Assembly (NCBI RefSeq): GCF_014217995.1
Contig: NZ_CP041617.1
Span: 868,001-932,000, forward strand
Direction of reading: 5' to 3'
Source: Campylobacter vulpis
Lineage (GTDB): Bacteria; Campylobacterota; Campylobacteria; Campylobacterales; Campylobacteraceae
DNA length: 64,000 nt
The position numbers and the translations under genes are program-made. Below the pieces are notes generated by a model that made no database searches, was not told the origin of the DNA, and saw nothing but the letters and a program-made list of their open reading frames with translations. Every line of letters starts with the position of its first letter. Within the stretch, counting starts at the first letter, position 1. Shown piece after piece: positions 10,150 through 18,481 of this stretch.

Positions 10150-12064
10150 AAATATTCCCCTCTTTCATTTGATAGGCTAAAAAATTATTTAATGTTTGTT
10201 GAAAATCCGCCTGTGAAAGTTTAGAATAATCCGTTTTCATATAGGCTTCGCATAGCCACTCATCTTCGCCGCTTACCTTTGCCATAGCACTTAAGCCATC
10301 AACGACCTTTTTATTTCTAAAGACATCTAGCCATTGCTCCTCTATCTTTTTCCATTTGGACTCGCCCCCCTCGTCAAAGAGCTCCACTCTGCCTAAATTT
10401 TTCTTTTTCTTAAAGCCGTCTTCTTTGAAGTAGCCAAAAAAGGTTTCATTTGTCGTGCCATCTGTATTAATATGCGGCTTACCAAGGGTAAAAACCATAC
10501 AACAAGCACTCACAGACGCCCCCGGGTAAAACACTTCCGCTGGAAGGGTGAAAACGGCTTCTAGGGTGTTATTTTCTAGCATAGCTTCTTTGATATTTTT
10601 AATATCACTTTTAGAGCCTATGGCAGCACTCATAGGCAGCAAAACTGCTAATTTTACTTCCTTTCTCGTCTCGTTTTTGGCTTCTCTTTCCTCATTTATC
10701 TCTTTGATAATATCGCTTAGATATTGTATAAACACAAGCCCTTTTGTGGGGTCTTCCTTGCCCTCTTTCGCACCTTTGCTCCATTTGTTTTTGTAATATT
10801 CAGGTATGCTTATGGGCTTGGCGTTATAGGGAGGGTTCATTAAAATAATATCAGGATTTGCCTCTTTGATAAATTCTTTTTTTTCAAAGCAAGAACCAAA
10901 TTCGATGTTGCTATTACCATCGCCGTGGATTAGCATATTTGTCGTGGCTAGTCCATAAGCCTTTTCCTCCACTTCTATGCCGTAGATATTGTCTTTTTTG
11001 ACCTTATCCATTAGCTCTTTAGCTTCTTTTTCGGTTTTACCTCTTTTGCAATCGCTTAATTCTTTTACCATAGCTTGCACTAAAAATGACCCACTCCCGC
11101 AAGTGATGTCAAGCACCCTTTTTGTCCTATCCACGCCTACCACGCGGCACATAAAATCTGTGATATGGTCAGGGGTGAAGGCTTGGTTTTTATCAGCTTT
11201 GCCTGTGTATTTATTAAAAGCGATGAAGAAAAGATTTAAGATGTCTTGCCCCTCCTCGCTCTCGGTATCGATGTATTTATAGATGTCTGTAAGTATGGTT
11301 GTTAAAATTTCTATCCAGTCTTTTAATTTTAGCTTTTTGATTTTTTGATCGTTTAGGACATTTTTTTGTAAAAGTTCTATTTTTTTCGCTTTGTTATTTG
11401 AGCCGTCAAGTAAATCGCTTAAGGTTCTTTCTATGCTTACGCGAATGGCGTCTTCGTTTGTGTTGCTCCAAAATTCTTTTAAATCTTTGACTAATTTATC
11501 ATTGATGTGATTTATACCTCGTTTTTTCACTTCGTTTTTAATGTATAAAAGAGTCGTGCCGACAAATTGAGAACGGAGCTTTTCATCAATGTCCTTTTTA
11601 TGCAAAAGCTCGTTTAAATCATAGGTGTTTTTGAGAACCTTTTCTCTATCGTTTTGCTTATTTATCTCAAATAAAGACATATAATGCTCCATAGTATCAA
11701 GCACGACTTCATTTTTTAGTAAGCACTCATCGTTTATATGATTTTTCCAAACCTTGATTTTATTATCGTCAGTGTTGGCAAGTATGGCGATGATTTTTTG
11801 AGTGCTGTGGAGGGCTTTTTCAGCCTCTACATAGGCTTTAAGTTGCTTTTCGTCTTTTTGTGTAAATTTTGTTTTTGTTTCGACTAAAATGACAACATCA
11901 TCTTTACAAAAACGCATATCAACATAAAAATTATTAAATTCTTCGCCAAGCTCTTTTTTTAATTTTGCTTTTTTATTATCTTTTGCGTAACTAAACTCGC
12001 CTTTTTCTGTATTTGAGATTAAATATTTTTTACCGATACGCTCTACAATGTCAATTCTTTCCAT
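10139..12064 (-). CDS. BcgIA-like fused endonuclease/N6-adenine methyltransferase
   Basis: A 641-residue protein of the HsdM-like N6-adenine methylase class. The SAM motif I is VLDITCGSGSF at about residue 320 and catalytic motif IV is ILMNPPY at about residue 405. The N-terminus carries a PD-(D/E)xK-like signature: an Asp in NFYVDMRF, followed by VILVETKTKF (ExK). Length, domain order and the adjacent specificity gene match BcgI, a type IIB enzyme that cuts on both sides of its site (family knowledge). No HsdR helicase subunit is present, which argues against ordinary type I. It lies between the conserved gene at 12068-12682 and uppS, which are neighbours in C. jejuni as I recall, so it was probably acquired by transfer. 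Confidence 0.85.
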   Translation of the reverse strand: MERIDIVERIGKKYLISNTEKGEFSYAKDNKKAKLKKELGEEFNNFYVDMRFCKDDVVILVETKTKFTQKDEKQLKAYVEAEKALHSTQKIIAILANTDDNKIKVWKNHINDECLLKNEVVLDTMEHYMSLFEINKQNDREKVLKNTYDLNELLHKKDIDEKLRSQFVGTTLLYIKNEVKKRGINHINDKLVKDLKEFWSNTNEDAIRVSIERTLSDLLDGSNNKAKKIELLQKNVLNDQKIKKLKLKDWIEILTTILTDIYKYIDTESEEGQDILNLFFIAFNKYTGKADKNQAFTPDHITDFMCRVVGVDRTKRVLDITCGSGSFLVQAMVKELSDCKRGKTEKEAKELMDKVKKDNIYGIEVEEKAYGLATTNMLIHGDGNSNIEFGSCFEKKEFIKEANPDIILMNPPYNAKPISIPEYYKNKWSKGAKEGKEDPTKGLVFIQYLSDIIKEINEEREAKNETRKEVKLAVLLPMSAAIGSKSDIKNIKEAMLENNTLEAVFTLPAEVFYPGASVSACCMVFTLGKPHINTDGTTNETFFGYFKEDGFKKKKNLGRVELFDEGGESKWKKIEEQWLDVFRNKKVVDGLSAMAKVSGEDEWLCEAYMKTDYSKLSQADFQQTLNNFLAYQMKEGNIYES

Positions 12065-12067
12065 AAA

Positions 12068-12682
12068 TTATCCCTTAAAATCTAGCAATTTTTTATATTC
12101 AAAAAAGGCTTTTAAATTTTTATCTTGAAACACTTGATACTCTAAATGCTCGTTAAGAAATTTTTGCACCTTTAAAAAGGGAGTAAAAACAGAAACTCCC
12201 ACTTCATCTTTAACGATTTTCAAAGCTCCAAAAACACTAAAATACAAATAAAGCTCCACGATATTTGCCCTCTTTCTTAATTGAAACAAGCAAGGCTTAT
12301 TTTCAAAAATAAAAGGGATATGATAGACATTTTCAAAACTAGCAAAAAGCATTTCTTTAAAAATTTGAAAACTTTGCAAATCCTTAGCCGCACTTAAATT
12401 TTCTACAATAAAACGCTTAAAATCAAAATCCTCTCCTAATAATTTTAAAATCAGCTCAATTCCCTGTTCGTAAGGTGTGAAATTTGGACGCTTACAAAGA
12501 TGTCTAAATTGTATCACGCCCTCACTCATATAAAGCTCCGCTAAATACTCCGCCCCCACTTCAAGCTCTATCATACTTTTTGTTTGAATTTGCTTTTTAT
12601 TAAGCTCTAGGGTATAGTGTGCGTAGCCTGATTTTGCTAGGACTTTCATAGGTATAGGAAGAGTAGAATTAATCAAATTCAT
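12068..12682 (-). CDS. Conserved Campylobacter hypothetical protein
   Basis: A protein of about 204 residues with no motif I recognise. It is soluble, with no signal peptide, and rich in alternating hydrophobic and charged residues. I prefer the ATG at 12682, which overlaps the coaBC stop as ATGA, over the ATG at 12694. In C. jejuni a hypothetical gene occupies this position between dfp/coaBC and uppS (recalled synteny). It ends 3 bases before the R-M start, so it marks the left junction of the inserted R-M locus. Confidence 0.7.
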   Translation of the reverse strand: MNLINSTLPIPMKVLAKSGYAHYTLELNKKQIQTKSMIELEVGAEYLAELYMSEGVIQFRHLCKRPNFTPYEQGIELILKLLGEDFDFKRFIVENLSAAKDLQSFQIFKEMLFASFENVYHIPFIFENKPCLFQLRKRANIVELYLYFSVFGALKIVKDEVGVSVFTPFLKVQKFLNEHLEYQVFQDKNLKAFFEYKKLLDFKG

Positions 12683-13827
12683 AATTTTTCGCACATTTTT
12701 GCAAGTTCAAATGCAAGGGCTTTTTTGCTTTTAAATTCGCTTTTTACGCTTGAATCTTGCGTGATGAAAATAAGCTCATTATTATCCGCACCGAAATAAT
12801 TTTTCTCACTCAAAACATTAAGACAAATCATATCAAGCCTTTTTTCTTTTAAGACATTTTGTGCGTTATAAAGGGCGTTTTGAGGGTCAAGCTCCATTTT
12901 AAAGCCTATTTTTTTACCCTTAAATTTGCAAGTTTTTAGCAAGTCTTCATTTAAACTCAAATTTAAATTAAGCCCCGCTTCACTCTTTTTAATCTTACCT
13001 TTTTGATAATTGGGGATAAAATCACTCACAGCCGCCGCCATAATTAAAAAATCACCCCCCTCAAAACGCCTTAAAAGTGCCTTTAAATCGCTTGAGCTTT
13101 CGTAATTTAAAAGCTCAAAAGGCGTTTGAAAATCCGTTGAGCTTAAAAATTTCACATCAGCACCCAAATAATAAAAGGCAAAGGCAATTTCTTTAGCCAT
13201 TTTTCCGCTTGAAAAATTACTAATGCAACGCACATCGTCGATTTTTTCCCTTGTGCCACCTCCACTTATAATCACACTTTTACCACAAAAAAATTCCTCT
13301 TTTAAAAGCTCTCTTTTACTAAAATGAAAAATATCTAAAACCTCCGCTAAAGCACCGATTCCCTCATCTTTACAAGCTAGTTTTTTATAAACTGGTTCTA
13401 TGATTTTAGCTCCATTTTGCTTTAAAACTTGAAGAGAGTTTTGAGTGCTAAAATGTAAATACATCGCCGAATTTGCTGCTGGAGCTATGATAAGGGGGGC
13501 TTTAGCTGCCATTAAGGTTTGGATAAAAAGCGTATCTACTATGCCGTTTGCAAGTTTGTTGATAGAATTCACACTTGCTGGGGCAAAAAGCACAAGGTCG
13601 GCATCTTTGCTAAAGGCGATATGATTATTATGATTTTGCCACGACTCATTTTCCTCGCATAAAAGCTCGTCTGCTAAAGCTTCAAAACTAAGCTTAGAAG
13701 CAAATTTCAAAAGCCCCTTACTTAATAAAACTTTAACTCTAAAGCCCTCTTTTTTAAATAAAGAAATCAACTCATAAGATTTATAAAAGGCTATGCTACC
13801 GCTAATGGCTAAAAGTATGGTTTTCAT
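12679..13827 (-). CDS. coaBC: Bifunctional phosphopantothenoylcysteine decarboxylase/synthetase
   Basis: Catalyses two steps of coenzyme A synthesis. The N-terminal flavoprotein CoaC domain (about residues 1-175) shows ISGSIAFYKSYEL, the HNNHIAFSKDADL region with the active-site histidine, and PAANSAMY. The CoaB domain follows with SGGGTREKIDDVRCISN, FSSGKMA and AAAVSDF. The length of 382 is slightly below the usual 400. It is overlapped by glmU at its start (ATGA) and overlaps the hypothetical gene at its end, within one leftward operon. Confidence 0.95.
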   Translation of the reverse strand: MKTILLAISGSIAFYKSYELISLFKKEGFRVKVLLSKGLLKFASKLSFEALADELLCEENESWQNHNNHIAFSKDADLVLFAPASVNSINKLANGIVDTLFIQTLMAAKAPLIIAPAANSAMYLHFSTQNSLQVLKQNGAKIIEPVYKKLACKDEGIGALAEVLDIFHFSKRELLKEEFFCGKSVIISGGGTREKIDDVRCISNFSSGKMAKEIAFAFYYLGADVKFLSSTDFQTPFELLNYESSSDLKALLRRFEGGDFLIMAAAVSDFIPNYQKGKIKKSEAGLNLNLSLNEDLLKTCKFKGKKIGFKMELDPQNALYNAQNVLKEKRLDMICLNVLSEKNYFGADNNELIFITQDSSVKSEFKSKKALAFELAKMCEKL

Positions 13828-15113
13828 TGAAATTTTTTATAAAAATAATCTTTTAAAATCTTGCTTTGTGCTCTATTAATAAAAAGCGAACCTTTAGGGA
13901 CATTTTCACTTACAGAACTTCCCGCTGCGATGATAACCTCATCTTCTATGCAAACAGGTGCGATAAACTGCGTATCAGAGCCTACGAAAACATTTTTACC
14001 AATAATGGTTTTGTGTTTTTTAACTCCATCATAATTACAAGTAATCGTCCCGCAGCCTATATTTGTCCCCTCCTCTATCTCACAGTCTCCTAAATAGCTT
14101 AAATGCCCAGCTTTCACGCCGTTTAATTTAGCATTTTTACACTCGACAAAATTACCTATATGCGTGTTTTTAAGCTCACATTTTGGACGCAAATGTGCTA
14201 AGGGTCCTATACTCGAAAAGCTTATTTTACTATCCTCTATCACGCTTGAGCTTTTGATAATAGAGCTTTCTATCACGCTTTTACCCTCAATCCTCACATT
14301 TTCATACACTTCACACTCGCCTATAAATTTCACATCTAAGCTTATGAAAATAGAGCTTGGATTATGCAAGATGACACCCTCTTTTTGCCAAAATTTTTTA
14401 ATTTTATCCTGCATTAAATTTTCTGCCACACTTAGCTCAATTTTATCATTGACACCCATAAATTCCTCTTCATCGACAAAAAGCGGCTTAATGTGTGTAT
14501 TTTTAGCCCTTGCAAGTTTAATGATGTCTGTTAAATAATACTCCTTAGCCTTGTTTTCATTGTCGATTAGGGGTAAAAGCTCACTTAAAAGCTTTGCATT
14601 TACCATATAAACGCCTGCATTACAAGTTTTAATCATTTTTTCCTTTTCATCGGCGTCTTTTAGCTCAACGATTTTTTGCACTTCGCCTTTTTCAAGCACA
14701 ACCCTACCATAACTTTTTGCATCTTTTGCCTCAAAAACGGCTAGAGCTAAATCACTTTTTAACTCAAGCAAGGCTTTAAGACTTTGAAGCTCTATTAAGG
14801 GCATATCTCCACAGAGGATTAAAACTCTTTCATTTTGTGCCTTATAATCCTTTAAAGCTCCTGCGGTGCCGGGGAAACGGACTAAATCTTGCTCTATAAA
14901 CTTAGTTTGCGGGAAAAATGTGGCGATTTCTTTCTCTATTCTTTCTTTTTGATGTGATAAAACCACGCTCACATCATCACTTAAGGCAAAAGCCTTTTCT
15001 AAAATATGCAAAATCATACTTTTACCACAAATTTTTTGCAAAACCTTAGGTGTGCTTGATTTCATTCTTGTGCCAAGACCCGCCGCTAAAATAACAATAG
15101 AGCTTTTCATCAT
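13824..15113 (-). CDS. glmU: Bifunctional GlcNAc-1-P uridyltransferase/GlcN-1-P acetyltransferase
   Basis: Makes UDP-GlcNAc for peptidoglycan and surface glycans. The N-terminal nucleotidyltransferase has VILAAGLGTRMKSSTPKVLQ and LILCGDMPLI. The C-terminal left-handed beta-helix has repeated I-G-x-x-V hexads, GHLSYLGD and GCGTITCNYDG. There are two tandem ATGs at 15113 and 15110. AAAGGG is better spaced for the second, so the start may be 15110. It is transcribed divergently from fliP across a 114-base gap. Confidence 0.97.
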   Translation of the reverse strand: MMKSSIVILAAGLGTRMKSSTPKVLQKICGKSMILHILEKAFALSDDVSVVLSHQKERIEKEIATFFPQTKFIEQDLVRFPGTAGALKDYKAQNERVLILCGDMPLIELQSLKALLELKSDLALAVFEAKDAKSYGRVVLEKGEVQKIVELKDADEKEKMIKTCNAGVYMVNAKLLSELLPLIDNENKAKEYYLTDIIKLARAKNTHIKPLFVDEEEFMGVNDKIELSVAENLMQDKIKKFWQKEGVILHNPSSIFISLDVKFIGECEVYENVRIEGKSVIESSIIKSSSVIEDSKISFSSIGPLAHLRPKCELKNTHIGNFVECKNAKLNGVKAGHLSYLGDCEIEEGTNIGCGTITCNYDGVKKHKTIIGKNVFVGSDTQFIAPVCIEDEVIIAAGSSVSENVPKGSLFINRAQSKILKDYFYKKFQ

Positions 15114-15227
15114 TTCCCTTTACTTATAATTATTTTCTTATTTTAGCAACAAAAGGTTAAAATTAAAGCAAAAGTTAAAGTGCTTAAAGGTAGAATTCAG
15201 CCTTTATTTTAGCTTAGGATTTTTGGA

Positions 15228-15962
15228 TTGAAAAGCATTTTTTTACTCATTTTATTTGCCTTAAGTGTTTTTGGAGCGGAAGCTACCATACCAACGGTAA
15301 ATTTAAGTCTTAGCGCACCAGACACGCCCAACCAGCTTGTAACAACGCTCAATATCATCATCGTTTTAACCATACTTGCCCTTGCTCCTAGCATTATTTT
15401 TATAATGACTTCTTTTTTAAGGCTTATCATCGTTTTTTCTTTTTTAAGACAAGCAATGGGAACGCAAAGTATGCCTCCAAATACCATTTTGGTTACTATG
15501 GCTTTGATTTTGACCTTTTTCATTATGGAGCCTGTGGCGACAAAGTCCTATAATGAGGGCGTGAAGCCCTACTTAGAGGAGAAAATAGGCTATGAAGAAG
15601 CCTTTGTAAAAGGCGTGAAACCTTTTAAGGATTTTATGCTTAAAAATACGCGTGAAAAGGACTTAGCACTATTTTACCGCATTAGAAATTTGCCTAATCC
15701 AAAAACCATAGACGATGTGCCTTTAAGCGTTTTAGTGCCTGCTTTTATGATTTCAGAGCTTAAAACGGCTTTTGAGATAGGTTTTCTCATTTATCTGCCT
15801 TTTTTAGTTATTGATATGGTCGTAAGCTCTGTTTTAATGGCTATGGGTATGATGATGCTCCCACCTGTGATGATTTCTCTGCCTTTTAAACTGCTTATTT
15901 TTGTGCTAGTTGATGGGTGGAATTTGCTCGTTCAAAGACTAGTTGAAAGCTTTGTAACTTAG
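15228..15962 (+). CDS. fliP: Flagellar export-gate protein FliP
   Basis: A core membrane component of the flagellar type III export gate (with FliQ and FliR). The 244-residue protein starts with a cleavable signal peptide (LLILFALSVFGAEA), as usual for FliP, then has four membrane helices with SFLRLIIVFSFLRQAMG and PFLVIDMVVSSVLMAMGMMM. The start is TTG 15228, preceded by AGGA 8 bases upstream. Bases 15882-15910 of its 3' end are repeated at 16439-16467, so the last 17 codons may have been re-supplied by an insertion. Confidence 0.97.
   Translation: MKSIFLLILFALSVFGAEATIPTVNLSLSAPDTPNQLVTTLNIIIVLTILALAPSIIFIMTSFLRLIIVFSFLRQAMGTQSMPPNTILVTMALILTFFIMEPVATKSYNEGVKPYLEEKIGYEEAFVKGVKPFKDFMLKNTREKDLALFYRIRNLPNPKTIDDVPLSVLVPAFMISELKTAFEIGFLIYLPFLVIDMVVSSVLMAMGMMMLPPVMISLPFKLLIFVLVDGWNLLVQRLVESFVT
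15882..15910 (+). repeat. Direct repeat copy 1, inside the fliP 3' end
   Basis: A 29-base segment of the fliP coding region, beginning CCTTTTAAACTGC and ending TTTTTGTGCTAGT. It is repeated in direct orientation at 16439-16467 with one mismatch (T to G). Confidence 0.93.
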
Positions 15963-16177
15963 CTAAATTTCATAAGCAAAATTGACAAAAAAAGATATAA
16001 AAGCAAGGATAATGCTAAAACTAAAAATAAATGAAATAACAAGCCCTCCACACAAAAAAGAATGAAAAAAATAACAAAAAGAAATACAAAAATAACACGC
16101 CCTAAAAAGACTTTCTCTAAAACTTTACTAAAATAAAGAGTATAATCTAAAATAAGAATAAAAATAAAATCTAACAC
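15959..16177 (-). CDS. Small hydrophobic membrane protein
   Basis: Encodes 72 residues, nearly all hydrophobic (repeated FVFLFVIFF, LVLALSLLLYLFLSILL), predicting two or three membrane helices and no soluble domain. The start is GTG 16177 with a poor ribosome site, so the ORF is only moderately secure. It lies 10 bases after the small secreted peptide gene, in the same direction, inside the segment bounded by the fliP-end repeat. No family recognised. It could be a holin-like or toxin-like peptide, or the remains of a longer gene. Confidence 0.45.
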   Translation of the reverse strand: MLDFIFILILDYTLYFSKVLEKVFLGRVIFVFLFVIFFILFCVEGLLFHLFLVLALSLLLYLFLSILLMKFS

Positions 16178-16187
16178 CCTTAAATCC

Positions 16188-16337
16188 CTAATGGCATTTT
16201 GTAGTTACTTCAGGGGCATTTGCAGCCGTAACGCCTAAAATTAAGGAAATAACTCTATCTTGTTGATAGACATATTTACAAGCCGCATTTAATGGACTAT
16301 AAGATAAAAAAATAATACAAAAAATATAATTTTTCAT
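16188..16337 (-). CDS. Small secreted peptide, 49 residues
   Basis: ATG at 16337 is preceded at 8 bases by a strong AGGAGG. The peptide starts MKNYIFCIIFLSYSPLNAAC, a signal peptide with a possible cleavage site before or at Cys20. The mature part is about 30 residues with a second Cys at 48, next to the C-terminal His. The AAC could serve as a lipobox-like end, though it lacks the usual Leu at -3. It sits alone between the fliP-end repeat copies with the membrane ORF downstream. No family recognised. The good ribosome site and signal peptide are the reasons to call it a gene. Confidence 0.55.
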   Translation of the reverse strand: MKNYIFCIIFLSYSPLNAACKYVYQQDRVISLILGVTAANAPEVTTKCH

Positions 16338-16438
16338 TATCTTAAATCCTCCTATTAAAAAATAATAATGATATTATATATCAAAATTATAAAATTAATA
16401 TTAATTATCAAAAATGAATTCTTGTTTATTTTCCAATA

Positions 16439-16467
16439 CCTTTTAAACGGCTTATTTTTGTGCTAGT
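16439..16467 (+). repeat. Direct repeat copy 2, displaced fliP 3' end
   Basis: Matches 28 of 29 bases of fliP 15882-15910 in the same orientation. It lies outside any gene, immediately before the stop of the convergent RNA methyltransferase gene. Together the copies bound a 557-base unit. Confidence 0.93.
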
Positions 16468-16468
16468 C

Positions 16469-17335
16469 CTAAATTTTACGCATTTTAGCGATGAAAAAGC
16501 CATCGTAATTTTCGCAAGGCATAATGCGTCTAGCCTTTCCAAGTTCTTTAAATTCGCTCTTTGCCTCCTTTGCTCTCACGCCTTCTAAATCAAGTTCTAA
16601 AAATTCAAGCTCAAATTCACTTTTTAAAGCATTTTCTAAAACCTCTTCATTTTCTTCTTTAAAAAAGGTGCAAGTGCTATAAACTAATTCGCCTCCGTGC
16701 TTTAACGCTTTTAAGGCAGAGTGAAGAAGCTTTTTTTGCAAAAGAGCTAGAGCTTTGATTTCTTTTAGAGATTTTACATTTTCAAAGCCTGTTTTAGCTA
16801 AGGTAGAGCAAGGTGCATCAAGTAAAATTTTGTCAAATTTCAAAGGACACAAACGCCCTATACTTTTCGCATCTTTTAAAAAAATCTTAGCATTAACCCC
16901 ATAATTTTTCAAATTTTTTTGCAGAGTAAAAAACCTTTCTCTATTTGCCTCCACACAGGCTAAATAAGCCTTATTTTGCATAAAATTTGCTAAATTAATA
17001 CTCTTTCCACCCGGAGCCGCACACATATCTAAAATGCTTTCATTAGGCTTAACATTTAAATTTTTAGCACAAAGATAAGAAGAATAATTTTGTATATAAA
17101 AATGTCCCTCATTAAAGGCTTTCATCTTACTTAAAATGCTTTTATCTTCTGCCTTAAAAAGATAGCAAAAAGGATTAAGTTTTTGAAATTTTAAATCCTT
17201 AAAAAAATCATTGATTAAATTTTCATTTGTTTTTAAGAAATTTAAAAATACACAGATATTTTTAGGACTCTTAAAGCTTTCTTTTAAAATTTCAAGCTCA
17301 TTTGGGGTGTAAATTTGTGCTAATTTAGCCTCCAA
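16469..17335 (-). CDS. RsmB/NOP2-type RNA (cytosine-5-)-methyltransferase
   Basis: SAM-dependent RNA m5C methyltransferase. The 288-residue protein shows motif I region [17 protein letters not shown], motif IV DAPCS with one catalytic cysteine, and motif VI STCTF with the second. It lacks the N-terminal NusB-like domain of full RsmB, as do many epsilonproteobacterial members. The target (16S rRNA or tRNA) cannot be read from the sequence. It overlaps ruvX upstream by 11 bases. C. jejuni has the same neighbours, ruvX and dprA (recalled synteny). Confidence 0.9.
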   Translation of the reverse strand: MEAKLAQIYTPNELEILKESFKSPKNICVFLNFLKTNENLINDFFKDLKFQKLNPFCYLFKAEDKSILSKMKAFNEGHFYIQNYSSYLCAKNLNVKPNESILDMCAAPGGKSINLANFMQNKAYLACVEANRERFFTLQKNLKNYGVNAKIFLKDAKSIGRLCPLKFDKILLDAPCSTLAKTGFENVKSLKEIKALALLQKKLLHSALKALKHGGELVYSTCTFFKEENEEVLENALKSEFELEFLELDLEGVRAKEAKSEFKELGKARRIMPCENYDGFFIAKMRKI

Positions 17336-17705
17336 AATATCCCCTTAACATTATCAAAGCAGCTAAAGAGTCTAATTTGCCGTCCTTTTTACGCGAATTT
17401 ACCACGCCTAAACTTTGTGCCTCTTTACTTGTATAAGCTTCATCGACAAAAACAAGCTCCCCGCTAAATTCTAGTAAAGAGACAAAATGACGCACCCTTT
17501 TACTCATCTCCTCCTCACTCGTCCCACCCTTAGGTAAGCCCACGATAAGCTTGGAAATCGCATATTTTTCGATGAGCTCTTGCACTTCCTTTGCGGCTTG
17601 ATGACGATTTTTCCTCAAAATAGCATCAAGAGGCAAAGGGATATTTTCTAAGTATAAAGCCACACCTATGCGTTTTAAGCCCACATCTAAAGCTAAAATC
17701 CTCAT
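17325..17705 (-). CDS. ruvX: Holliday-junction resolvase-like YqgF/RuvX
   Basis: RNase H-fold protein implicated in pre-16S rRNA 5'-end processing and formerly called a putative Holliday junction resolvase. The N-terminus [16 protein letters not shown] contains the first catalytic Asp, and [13 protein letters not shown] and [12 protein letters not shown] are typical. I choose ATG 17705, which overlaps the dprA stop as ATGA and gives about 126 residues, instead of an in-frame start at 17723. Confidence 0.92.
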   Translation of the reverse strand: MRILALDVGLKRIGVALYLENIPLPLDAILRKNRHQAAKEVQELIEKYAISKLIVGLPKGGTSEEEMSKRVRHFVSLLEFSGELVFVDEAYTSKEAQSLGVVNSRKKDGKLDSLAALIMLRGYFGG

Positions 17706-18481
17706 TTTAAAAGCCTTATCCAAATGCCATCGATGGCGATTTTACCCTCAAGCTCATATTCATAAACCTTTTCGCCATATTTTTGCAAGGCTTGCTCCAC
17801 ACTCACACCCTTTTGACAAAATTGCAAAAATTCATCTTCATAGCTTTCTTCTTTTACCCTTCCAAAATGTGCCGCAAAAGTCCTAAAATCCGCTATCAAA
17901 TTTGCCTTTTTATCCTGTAAAAGTAAATTAGTTCCAAGGCTTTCCTCCAATCTTTGCGGGAGAACAAAAAGTGGTTTTTGCATTTGCAAACTTAGCCTAG
18001 CACTTTGCATAGAACCACTTTGAAGATGTGCTTGTGCAATGACAACAGCCTCACTTAAGGCGATAATAAGGCGGTTTCTTAGCAAAAAATCAAAGCCCTG
18101 AGGCATATAAGCGTCCTCATTTTCACTTAAAGCCAAGCCTTTAGCGTAAATTTCTTTAATAAGCTTTTCATTTGTGCGTGGGTAAATGTGCTTTAAACCA
18201 TTAGCAAAAATGCCTATATGTAGAGGCAAAGAGCCTAAAGCCGCATTGATATCCACGCCCAAAGCCCCTCCACTTACTACGCAAACTCCAGCGTTTTTAA
18301 GAGTAGTGGCTAATTCTAAAACGCAATTTTTTGTATAAACACTCATCTTTCTAGAGCCTATAATAGCGACCTTAGGATAGGATAAAAGCTCCAAATTTCC
18401 TTTAAAATAAAGGCTTTTAGGCTTATCTTTTAAGGCGTTAAAAAGACTTAAATAAGCACTAGGTAAAACTTCACTATTCAT
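17702..18481 (-). CDS. dprA: DNA processing protein DprA
   Basis: Loads RecA on incoming single-stranded DNA during natural transformation. About 259 residues: a Rossmann-like core with [10 protein letters not shown] and [16 protein letters not shown], and a C-terminal winged-helix-like part (residues about 215-259). The ATG at 18481, just before the deacetylase stop, is more plausible than the GTG at 18490. The organism is therefore likely to be transformable, which fits the acquired R-M loci in this window. Confidence 0.93.
   Translation of the reverse strand: MNSEVLPSAYLSLFNALKDKPKSLYFKGNLELLSYPKVAIIGSRKMSVYTKNCVLELATTLKNAGVCVVSGGALGVDINAALGSLPLHIGIFANGLKHIYPRTNEKLIKEIYAKGLALSENEDAYMPQGFDFLLRNRLIIALSEAVVIAQAHLQSGSMQSARLSLQMQKPLFVLPQRLEESLGTNLLLQDKKANLIADFRTFAAHFGRVKEESYEDEFLQFCQKGVSVEQALQKYGEKVYEYELEGKIAIDGIWIRLLK

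Noticed and set aside
10548-11282. Plus-strand ORFs opposite the BcgIA-like gene
   Set aside because: They are Ser/Leu-rich shadows of the strongly supported minus-strand gene, without ribosome sites or motifs.
10139-12064. Ordinary type I HsdM
   Set aside because: The N-terminal Asp/ExK region, the length of 641 and the lack of an HsdR gene fit a BcgI-type fusion better, although HsdM homology is real.
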